Source: Hofstenia miamia
Taxonomy: Eukaryota > Xenacoelomorpha > Acoela
Assembly (NCBI GenBank): GCA_004352715.1
Contig: SCFE01000002.1
Coordinates: 3,547,327 to 3,611,326, forward strand
Direction of reading: 5' to 3'
DNA length: 64,000 bases
In this document: positions 50,301 to 62,300 of the stretch, one piece after another
Position numbering within the stretch: position 1 is the stretch's first letter
Layout of the letters: each line of letters starts with the position of its first letter
Notes under the pieces: generated by a model
Told to the model about the DNA's origin: nothing
Seen by the model: only the letters and a program-made list of their open reading frames with translations
Database searches by the model: none
Program-made: the position numbers and the translations under genes

Positions 50301-53300
50301 GTTTTTAGAGAGAGATTTTGAAGTGTTGCAGCTGACACCTTTCACTGGAGATCAATGGAAGTAATCGTTGAGTCATCCTCCTCCTCAACTGAGTTGAGTA
50401 AAGAAAACGAATTGGAAGCAACTGATGCTCCATCCACCTCACAAGAATCAGCTGCCACATCTTTGTCTTGTACTGACACTGACACAATATTTGAATGGAG
50501 AAAAGCTACTAAAACCAAACTGAAACCAATTGCATCAAAAACCGAAAAATTTCAAAACGCTGACTTTGAATTTGGGAAAGTTAATCTTATTTTCGAAAAA
50601 GACACTACACCACATTATGTCTTTGAAATTTTAAATGCTTTTGATGATTTTATCACAAATATTGTTATACCACAAACTATGTTGTACTATCAGCACAAGT
50701 CTGGAAGAAATGAAGGCATTTTTGGAGTTCAAATTTTGATGGGCATTGTCAAGCTTCCTTGTATCCGTGATTACTGGTCCAGTGATTTTGATTATGGCAT
50801 CCCTTACATTGCTAAGGTAATGCCACTCAAACAAACGGAGGAATTACGAGCATATTTGCATTTCAACAACAATGAACTAATGAAACCAAGAGATGACCTT
50901 GACCACGATCGAGCTTTTAAAATTAGACCCGTGTTGAGTCATTTCAGAAAGCGCTTTATCAATGCAATGTCTCCGATTGAAATTCAAGCCATTGATGAAC
51001 CATGATTAAGTTTAAAGGACACAATATTTTGAAGCAATATGTGAAAGGAAAACCTATTCAATGGGGATTAAAACTGTGGTGTCGGTGTGACTCTGCTACT
51101 GGCTAATTATTCCAGTTTGACCTCTACACTGGAAAAAAGACAGGGCATGTAGAACATGGGTTGCGAGAAGGTGTAGTACTTACTCTTACTGAGCCATTGA
51201 AGTACAACCTTCTTCAAAATGGTGTTTTGAGTGCTGGCACAGTTCGTAGCAATAGAAAAAATGTTCCAGACAAAAAAAATTGCCTGAAGACACCTCTATG
51301 GAAAGAGATGATATGATATGATTGACCAGCAGTGATGTCATATTTACAAAATGGATGGACAACAAAGCTGTCAACATGCTCTCGAATTTTCTGGGGTCTC
51401 ATCCGATAACAAAAACACACCGGAAATCAAAAAGAGAAACCGAAAAGAAATCTGCCCAGCTGTTGTCCATCAATACAATAAGCACATGGGTGGCGTTGAC
51501 CTCATGGATCAGAGGAAAGTGACCTACCAATTCGACAATAGAATAGTAAACGATATGGTGAACGTGGCCATTTTAAATGCAAAATTTATTTACAACAAAG
51601 TGTGCTTGCCTGCCAATCGATTAGAACCAAAAACCTATAGATGGATAGTTGCTAGAGCACTGATTAGAAGCTTTTCTAACCGAAAGCGTTTTTTGCCTAC
51701 AAGTTCATTTGAGAAGGTTGATAAAAGAAGAAGGCTTCTGCAAGAGAATAAGGGTGATGGAAACCATACCATTCGCAAAACAGAACCAACAATATGTGTG
51801 TACAATGCAACGTACATCTTTGTTATGTCAGCGGACGAGATTGTTTTGCGGTTTATCGTTGCTGAATATTGTTTTGTGTACTCTAATTTTTTGTAGTTTT
51901 TTGTAGTTTTTTGTACAAATTTGTGATAAACAACTTGCAAATGAAACAAAGTCTTGTCTTATAAGTAATTTGAGCTATAAAACTAAGTAGCATTTTATAT
52001 TGTATAAGTTTAGTTTGATATGGTTTCAGGGCAGGTAAGATGATGTGCATTCAAAGAAATCAACAAATCATTATAAATTTTTAGATTTCAGATGTGCGTG
52101 ACTGAAAATCGAGTCCAACGTGCAACTTTTAAAGTGATGCAGGAATGTCACGCCAACGTGTAAAATCCTTTTGACAAAAGTACCTATAATGATGATCAGT
52201 ATTTTAGTGATTGAGGAAAGTTTAATAAACTGACAGTTAACACAATGGTAATGTGAAATTTCATTTGAGGGATAATGGTACACATATGTACCATACAAAA
52301 ATACATAAAACAAACAAAAAATTTTAATATTTTTTGTTATTTTTGGTTTAACGAAACTTTCAAGAGTTGAAAATAACAGATGTGAAAAAAATATTTTCTG
52401 CACAAAAGTTATATCCCTTAAAGGGTTAGCCAAGTTCTGTAATCGAAAAAATTGAGTTTGAGCCAAATTGAGTTGCAATTTTAAGAAAATGATTTCTATT
52501 TGAATTCAGACTTCTGGCGTTTAGATAAATATATTTAAAATTATTTTTATAACGATTTTGTAAATTCTGAAGATTGCATTCATCCAAAATTGGGCCAGAA
52601 TTTAATTCTACATCCCCTGCTATGATAATTAAATTTTTAAAAAAATAGACATGCATAAAAGTAAGAAGCAGTTGCTAAATTTTTGTGTTAATAATGGATT
52701 TTATTTGTGTGTGTGTGTGCGTGGTTGTCTCATGTGTATATAATATAATTTTACATTTTATGTAGCAATACAAATATAAACAATACGTTCCAAAAGATTA
52801 CCTTGCTTATTGAAATAGGGGACGACGTAGTGTGTTTGCAGTAGAATATGGCGTGTGTTGTAGGATACTACTTAAGCTTAGGAAATTGTGGGTTGACGCA
52901 AGGAGCCATATCGATTTGGTACAGTTGAAAGAGCGTAAAAAGTTCCTTCGATTATGGAAGAAGACAGGTAGATGTCATTATAAGCAAGAAGAATGGAATT
53001 TATAGAGCGTGGCAAAAGAAGAAAATGATCAAAGACTGGAATGACGCTAAGACGACGCTGAGAGAAGCTTCTTATGATTTCATTGCAGTGCTTAATTCCG
53101 AAGTTCTTTGAGAGATTATAATCAGCACATACAGGGGTGATTTCGAAGTAGTAGATGTGGTGAGGTGTGAATTTATTCTTGCCTTCTACGATGACGTTGT
53201 GTAACTTTGAGCGGAACGTGTAGGAATTGGAATTGAGCGCATGGATTAGAACAGTGATAAACATCAGAGTGTAGATGTGTGTACTTTGTATTGCGCGATT

Positions 53301-56300
53301 TTTGGGTTAGTGCTGCGGTGCTACTTCCTTGGTACGAATGAATGGCTGTGATTTGATCTTGAAGACGACGACGTGTACGAACTTTTTTGAGGATGCTGCT
53401 TCCAATGATGAGTGCGGTTGTTCCTGTTTTGATTTTTTATGGGTGGCTTGACGTTTGATTTTGTTTGCTTTAGCGATGCAAGCAATATTCTGAGAACAGA
53501 AAAGAGTGAGGGCGTTGAAAGAGCATTTGGTGGACTGACGATGATTTCCTTTTGAGGCGGTATGGGTTGAGTGAGGGAATTTTCATGTGTTTTTTCGACG
53601 TTTTCATGTGTGGATAGTAAAGATTTGAAAAGAAAAAGAATAGCTTCGGCGACGTTTTTTTATTTAGGCCTGCGAATATTTGATGTAGCGGTATTTTCTT
53701 TTTGTTTTTTTATCAAAACGCTAGCCACATACATTGAGGGTTGCCGCGGCAGGAAACAGGGAGCTGCGCATCGCTTCTGAGAGAGCGGGGAAAACCCGAC
53801 CGTTCTTAGCAAGAGCTCATAATAACAATAATAATAAGAGTCAAAGCAATATATTTGCCAAAAAGCTACAGGTAAAATTAAGTATAAACAAATAAAGCTA
53901 CAAAACTAATAAACACAATATATAATAATAATAAAAATCAATGTTTGTGTGAATGCTTGTGTAGGTGTTCAATATTGTACGTATGTCTCGAATGCATAAA
54001 GTGTGTTGCTGTCTCCTAGTGTACATTGTTTTACTAGCAGTAATTTCTGTATTTTTTTCTACTCGCGTTTCATAATCTAAATTATTCCACAATTTTATTG
54101 ATAGGTGATGAAAGCCATTAGAATCTTTAACCAAACCCAAAAATTTTTGCGAGCGTTCATTCAATTTAATATAGTCATTAAGGAAAAGGAAAGATGTTTT
54201 TAGACATTTGAATTTAAGATAGCATATACATATGAATTTGATAGAACGGAGATAATATTTTATATTTATTACGATACACTGATGCTTCGTCATGCTTTTG
54301 TGCAAAATTTAGGGTTTTTATACACCAATTAAATGTCTTTGATAGAAGCATACGTGTTTCGAATTTAGGTTAGTTAAAAGAAGGGAACAGTATTGAAAAT
54401 GATACAAACAGAAAGAATGTATTAGTTGTTTATGATAATTGCTTGATATTACATTGCGTAAGTGATAAAGATATCTAATGCCTGCAGTCATTTTTTGAAT
54501 CTTATTCAGTAGAATTTTTTCAAATATAAATTCATTATCTAAATAGCTGACTGACTCACTTTGCTTTATTGGCTCATTATTTTTCTTCAGTTCTATATTA
54601 CTTATTAAGTTTCTTTGTGCCTTCGGTGAGAAAATTATAAATTGTGTTTTTTCAATATTTAGTTTTAGTTGATTGTTTGTAAAATAATTGTTTAATTTTT
54701 TACATCTGTTTGGAGGTTTTTGTACCATCGAAAGCATTTTTTGCGGTACTAATTAGGCATGTGTCGTCGGTATATTTGTAAATGTTTAACATTTATTATA
54801 TTATATAATTATATCATTTACATAAATTGCAAATAAAATAGGGCCAAGTACAGTACGTTGGGTACCCCACGGTAAGTCGTAATATAGTTTGATTTCTTAC
54901 TGTTTAGCTTTACAAGCTGTTGTCTGTTTTCTAAGAAGTTCATGATTAAATTAATTTATGAGCTTATCTTGCAAAATATCAAAATTCATGGAATTGAAAG
55001 CCTTACTTAATTCTAATAGTGCGACAACATTGCTTTTATTATGAGATATATTAGACTTTATTTGTTGAGTAATAGATAGAATTGCGTCTTGGGTGTGACG
55101 GCCAATGTGAAAACCAAATTGCTTATACGATAGAATGTTTTCAGATTTTAGGAATGCGTTTATTTGAACATACAACAGTTTTTCAAAACGTTTGCTGAAA
55201 GGATGTGTAATACAAATGGGTCTATAATTTTTTGCGTTTAGGTTGTCACCTTTTTTATATATAGGAGTTATATCCGATTTTTTTAGTAAGTCTGAAATTT
55301 CACAATCAATAATACATTGATTAAATGCGATCAGTAACTGTTCTGCAAAAATATGAAAAAACCGTTTAACAATACAAAATGGAGATAATAAGAAGCGATT
55401 GATTTGCTTGTTGGTATCAAGTTTCTTAAGAATGTTTTCTTATTCATTAATTGAGGCAAGTCTAAAGGAAAACTGTTCTGATTGTTTGAGATTTCCAGAA
55501 TTTTGTTTTTTCTTATAGGATGGAAAATTGAAATTTCCATGTTTTTTGAATGTTGAAATTAAATAATTTAGTATTTGAGTTTTGTCGGTTACAGTCGTAT
55601 TATTGATGTTTAATTCATTTATTTCGGATCAAAGACCTTTAAATTTTCTAATAAATTTATGGACGTATCGCCATTTTTTTCGAGGAGAATTTAATTAAAG
55701 AATTTTTGCCGAGCTTTAGTTAAATTTTTTGTTCTTAATTGCTTAATTACTTTCTTTGATCTTTCGTAATTGGTCCAATTAGTCTTTTTCGGCTCGGATT
55801 TTGGAAGATCAAATAATTCTCGTCTAATTGGTATTAGTTCGCGGACTTGATTATCGTCGGTGTTTGAAAAAGGAAATTTAATTACTTTAATCTTAACCCG
55901 ACGCTTCTTAATTGGGGCAACAGTGTTTAATGCTTTGTAGATTTCTTTTGCAATGTAATTAATCATTTAAGGTCCAGAATTTAATATATAAATATAGTTA
56001 AATGGGGTGTTTTTTAAGGCCTTTTCCATTTTTTCATCTGAGTACGATAAATAGTCCCTTGCATATATGAATTTAAATTGCTTGTTTTTAATAGTTTTGT
56101 TACTAATATATGCAAACAGTGCATGATCACTAAATGATTCAAACATTACGGATTTGAAGGAATCATCAGAATTAGTAAAGAAGTTAATCAATTAAATTGT
56201 TCATGCGAGTTGGACAAACCGTATTTACACAATGAGGGTTACAAGTAGCACACAATTCATTTATAGAATTTCGTTCATAAGAGTTAAAGTAATAATAATA

Positions 56301-59300
56301 TTATTCATTGACTTTATTATTTAGATATTCGACAAGATAATTTTTATTTGGATTATAAGTTACGTTTATCAATTCTTTTTGGAAACAGTTCTCTATTGAT
56401 TTTATTTCTATCCACAGCAATTAAAATATTTCATGATTAATTTCATATTCAGATTTACTATGATATGGTCCGCTCTGTACTTTGGAAAATTAAAAATATC
56501 GTATAGAAGGGACAATATAAATAATTTTCTATGGTACAGAGCTGGTTTTTCTCCATGAATATCTACAAAATGAGGCCGAAACTCAAGTATACTAATAAAC
56601 AGTCATTTTTATTACGAAATGAAATTTCTCTTTAGAATGTGTACAGTGCGAACCCAAGAATTACGGAAAATCTGTAAAGCAAAGGAGGATTTAATAATTA
56701 CAGACACGTACAAGTGCAAAAAAATAATGATAAATATACTTTACTAAACTGAATATGTAAATGAAACAAATCTTTTACAGCATAACTACATGTCATAGTC
56801 TGACTCAATAATTCAAAAACAGCATAACTAAATGTTTCCTAGATTGTTGCATCAAATTGCAATAGAATTTAACTTGCAAGCAATGAAAAAACCTAGCAGT
56901 TTGTTCTGTGTTCTAGATAAATGAATCATGTTAATCTTAATTTAACTCCTCGAATTTCATTTTAACCCTAAACGCACCGAGGGAGTATATAACTTTGCTT
57001 AAAATTATTTTTTAAGCTGATTTTTTCTGAGTTTTTTCAAAAACTATTTGGGAGCAAGATAAAGTTAAAGCGGAATAATTTTTTTTTGATTAGAGCCTGT
57101 GTCAAAGGAGGTCTGAAAAAACTCATTTGAGCAAAAAATTCAAAAGCTCCAAATCAGTAATGAAGAAGTATGATTTCCCACTGTCAGACACGGCGTGCCT
57201 TGTTCGCGCCTGAAAAAAATTTAGAGTCATAACAGGACCAGTCTTAGATTTCAATTGGATATAATTATATGGGTGTCTAGAAGTTAATTAACGGTAATCT
57301 TAAAATCTTTCATCGACGTCTTTTTTCTCTAGGGCAAAAAGTAAAAGGCGCCCTACATTCTATTTATGGTTAGTGACAAAAAAACAATTTACGGAGACTA
57401 ATGTGAATTCGATTATCATAGATCATCAATTTCCTTACACATAATTTTACAGTTTCCTGTTTGATTGTAATAGTCGCTACTAGAGACCACATAATACGAG
57501 ATAACAATAGACAATCAGAGAACGCATGAAGCTTGGTGCGAAATGCGTAAAACACGATTCTCTAGCTAGCAGAGAAGAGATCAGACTACATCCTTTAAAC
57601 ATCATATGGGACCCCCATGAACCATTATGAATAATCTTTAGAAAAACAAATAATAATTTTTGGTATTTTCGCTCAACACTCCGAAAAATCAGTAATGAAA
57701 AATGTAAGATTGCATATTCGTAGGTCCTAGACGGCAAGGGAATAGCAGATAATAGCAGACAGACGTTTTGAGATGGGAATCATCCCTGGTTTTCAAAGTC
57801 GTTCTTGCTAATTTGGTAATAAAGAAGTCCAGGGACTCTGAAATTGTGAAGCTGTCTTTGAATGCCTACCGCCGAAAAATTTTATGTAATATGTTTCTCA
57901 AGATACACATGCTTGAATCATTTATTGATTTTTTCTCTGGTTGCCTCAGAGAAATCAGTGACGAACATTATAAATCTCAATGATTGAAATTTAGTTTCAA
58001 CGTCGCTGGAGTTCTGCAATGCAGAATACTGTTTGCTGCTTCAACGAGAAGTTCCTGAAATTTGTTACAACAGAAAGTCACAGGGTAAATATTTCAAAAA
58101 TTATAGGTATTTCGTTATAAATTATACATTTGTTATACAGTATCATAAGATGTGAGAACTATTCAATACATTGCAGTTATTCATGTTTACCATTAGTTTA
58201 CATTTGTATTATAACAATAAACAAAAAACTTTTGCATTATTTTACACTTGCCGGATTAATATATCTGTTTTTTAAATTAGATTGATGTGATACACAAAAA
58301 CTGAACACGAAGACTTACCTTCAATGGAATAATCAAGTGCTTTGTCTTATCAACATTAAATATGGAATTGTGTTCATAGCAACAGTTCTGCACTCATTCC
58401 ATCAANTTGCTTAAAATTATTTTTTAAGCTGATTTTTTCTGAGTTTTTTCAAAAACTATTTGGGAGCAAGATAAAGTTAAAGCGGAATAATTTTTTTTTG
58501 ATTAGAGCCTGTGTCAAAGGAGGTCTGAAAAAACTCATTTGAGCAAAAAATTCAAAAGCTCCAAATCAGTAATGAAGAAGTATGATTTCCCACTGTCAGC
58601 ACGGTGTGCCTGAAAAAAATTTAGTGTCATAACAGGACCCGTCTTAGATTTCAATTGGATATAATTATATGGGTGTCTAGAAGTTAATTAACGGTAATCT
58701 TAAAATCTTTCATCGACGTCTTTTTTCTCTAGGGCAAAAAATCAAAATGGCGCCCTACATTCCATATATGGTAAGTGACAAAAATACTTTTTGAAAAGAC
58801 CCGTCTAAGATTTCAATTGTATATATTAATATAGGTGTCTAGAAGTTAATTAACGCTAATTTTAAGATATTTCATCGACGTCTTTTTTCTCTAGAGCAAA
58901 AAATTAAAATGGCGCCCTACATTTCATATATGGTAAGTGACAAAAATACTTTTTGAAAAGACCCATCTAAGATTTAAATTGTATTTCAATTGTACTCAAT
59001 TGGAAATGCAAAGAGTACCATAAAAAATAACTATTCAAAAAGTCATTTTACGTTAATGGAATCAACAGTTTATTCGTTTCAAAATCACACGTGTTGTCCA
59101 TTGTAGCATCTCACTGCCTGCAACAAGCGATTTCCGTATTCAGGGTTATTCAAACTGTTCACTTTGAATCTCTTCCATGTTTCATTGAAGTCGTGGTGTA
59201 TTGACTCCGATGTCTGCTCTGACCACCTTCCGAGACCACTTTGACTGATTTCACAGAATTTTGGAACATGGCAAAAGATTATATGGAGTTTCGGGGTGAC

Positions 59301-62300
59301 AGAAGCTCCAGGAAGTTCAATGTACTTCAATTTGAACATTTCCATGTCTTCTTTGTACGTCGATTCTAAGTAATAGCCAAAACACGAAGTGACCACTTTT
59401 TTGAATGCCCTGTATGCAGCAACAAAGGGCATGATGTTCACTGGACAAATGCTCGCCAAGATGTCCACCTTATTTAGTAGATTTTTGCAAGTGTTTCCCG
59501 TGAACGTTCCGCTGTGCATTCCTTCTCGATGGNAGCAGACAGACGTTTTGAGATGGGAATAAACTCGATTCATGCCAGGCTTTCAAAGTCGTTCTTGCTA
59601 ATTTGGGTATAAAGAAGTCCAGGGACTCTGAAACAATTGTGAAGCTGTCTGTGAATGCCTACCGAAAAATTTTATGTAATATGTTTCTCAAGATACACAT
59701 GCTTGAATCATTTATTGATTTTTTCTCTGGTTGCCTCAGAGAAATCAGTGACGAACATTATAAATCTCAATGATTGAAATTTAGTTTCAACGTCGCTGGA
59801 GTTCTGCAATGCAGAATACTGTTTGCTGCTTCAACGAGAAGTTCCTGAAATTTGTTACAACAGAAAGTCAAGTGGTAAATATTTCAAAAATTATAGGTAT
59901 TTCGTTATAAATTATACATTTGTTATACAGTATCATAAGATGTGAGAACTATTCAATACATTGCAGTTATTCATGTTTACCATTAGTTTACATTTGTATT
60001 ATAACAATAAACAAAAAACTTTTGCATTATTTTACACTTGCCGGATTAATATATCTGTTTTTTAAATTAGATTGATGTGATACACAAAAACTGAACACGA
60101 AGACTTACCTTCAATGGAATAATCAAGTGCTTTGTCTTATCAACATTAAATATGGAATTGTGTTCATAGCAACAGTTCTGCACTCATTCCATCAAATCTG
60201 TTGTAGGATCAAAATAAAATTTAATACCTATAATGAGACTGTTATCATCTGCAAACTGAACTAGGATTGTGTTTGTAAGTCATCATAAGAAACATTAAAA
60301 AATGATGGAACTCCACAATTTGTGAAGAGTATTGTAGAGATTTCTCCATCAATTGTTGTGAACTGACATCTTTCCGACAGGAAATCCACAAAAAAGTTAA
60401 TTATTGCGTCATTGAAATGTGGAATATTCCCAGTTGAGAAATGATAAAATCATGAGGAACCCTGTCAAAAGTCTAGGGACAGAACAGAAACGCAATCAAA
60501 ATCAAGCACATCAATAATTTTTAGCAAAGGAGATTCAGTGGGTCCTCCAGACCTAAAGGCCAAATTAAAAAATGATTCATAAAATAACCTTTCGAAATTT
60601 GATAGAAGAGGTGTGATGGACATAGGACGGAAATCATTAGGACCACCGACTGTACTTTTTTGTTTAATCCGAATCATAGAAAGCTATTGATTTTGAATAG
60701 ATTCCTTTATGGATGCAAAAATTATATTAATAGTGAATATGTATGGATAAACTGTGAGCATTTTGTGCGAAAATCAAATTCAGAAATTTATTAAATCCAG
60801 GTGACTATTTTTTCATTTTGAAAAGCGAACAGCATACTTGGTATAAATTGATGTTCTGAATCTCATCAGAAGGCATTGTTTCAGGTTGAACATGGCTATC
60901 TGTTGTTGAATTGTAAGCACAAATTGCATAACATTAAGCTTAATGTTATGAGCCGGACCTGTTTTATCGCGATCCTTATTAATCATTTTTCACTAAGATG
61001 CTGCACCAATTGACCGCTAGTATTCCTTAGGTTGTGTTGAATAAGAGTATACAATTTCTGAATGAATTTGAGCAGCATTTTGGGCTTTCCTTGAGTTTTG
61101 TAGCGAGTACCTTATGCAAAGGAGTTTCCTTACCTATTGTGTCATGTACACGCACTGGATCTTTTGGGAACATCTAATTTTTTTGTAAAAGACTAAAATA
61201 ATCATATACAAGATCTGGTGGAGAAAGTATCAACAGCTTCGTAACATCTTCGATTTGAAAAACAATCAAAACACAACTTATCTAGAGCAAGATTGAACTT
61301 GACAATATTATTTTGCCTATGATCTCTAAAGAAACACATATTTCTTGGAATTGTTATCTAATATCTTGGAGTAGCCAGGAGTGCTTTGTGGTCCGTTCTT
61401 TTACTTTACACAAATTATGAACCACTAAAAGCTAGGGTTATTGCAAAAAATGTACTCAAGTTGTCTACATCTCTTGTATCACCAGTAAACACACTATGAC
61501 GACATATCTCTTGAGCAATGATAGCATCATTGCAATCATTCAAGTCACCACAGATTAAAAATTTGTAAAATGGAAAATCCTGTAAATAATCATCGACTGT
61601 TGCAATAGTATAATTAGTAATTTTCATTTCTAATTAATTAAAGGAGGGTGGTATAGAATACAAAGAAGGTGTATTGGAAAGTTTATTGTGACACATAAAA
61701 ACTCAATTTTTTCAGAATCATTGACATCAAGTTTTGAGAGATGAATATTTTTCCAGTGAAATATTTCCAACTCAAATTCGCGTAAAGCATAAATCGCACA
61801 TTTAATTTCGTACGAATTAAAAAAATTAAAGCGTAATTAATAAAAACAAATTAAAAATATATTAAGCAACAGGAGACCAAAATGTGCATGGCCTCAATGA
61901 AAATATTGAACGGATACAAAAGATTTGAAAACAAAAAATTGAGCCAGATAATAATAATATTGAACAGTTAAAGGTGTGCGTAGCCGGTATTAACGTTATG
62001 TGGCGACTTTTTGAAATCACATTATAAACAGTATCATTTGATGTAGGCTGACTTCTTTAAAATCATACCTGTTTAAATTCCATTAACTCGTTTTCTAGAG
62101 CAGTAATCTGTGCACGTAACGCTGCCAACTGTTTGGAATTTTTGTCCTGATTGACCGACACTTTGTTCTTGATATTTCGTGCGCGATTGGCATAACGCAG
62201 AGTGTTAATAGTCTCACACATGTCGATATCGGAAGGTGAAATACAGGCAATGATGAGAGTGCGTGAATTGCCTCCCAGTGAATCTTGCAGGAGGCGAGTT

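Larger units (their letters stand above)
47451..53815 (-). mobile_element. CR1/L2-like non-LTR element, split by a piggyBac
   Basis: On the minus strand, in order: a GC-richer 5' untranslated region starting near 53815; ORF1 with an esterase-like domain (about 53430-52880); ORF2 starting with a 2A-like motif and endonuclease (52656-52427); an inserted piggyBac; then the rest of the endonuclease (about 49365-49130) and the reverse transcriptase (about 49080-47450). The order and parts are those of CR1/L2-type elements. All parts carry stops. The 3' end with tail was not found; the frame fades at about 47450. A related copy follows at 53920-56215. Confidence 0.75.

Noticed and set aside
49339-52298. 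Inverted similarity between 49339-49381 and 52256-52298 as piggyBac termini
   Set aside because: The right-hand copy lies about 125 bases inside the well-supported element end, so these cannot both be the termini. Possibly internal or coincidental.
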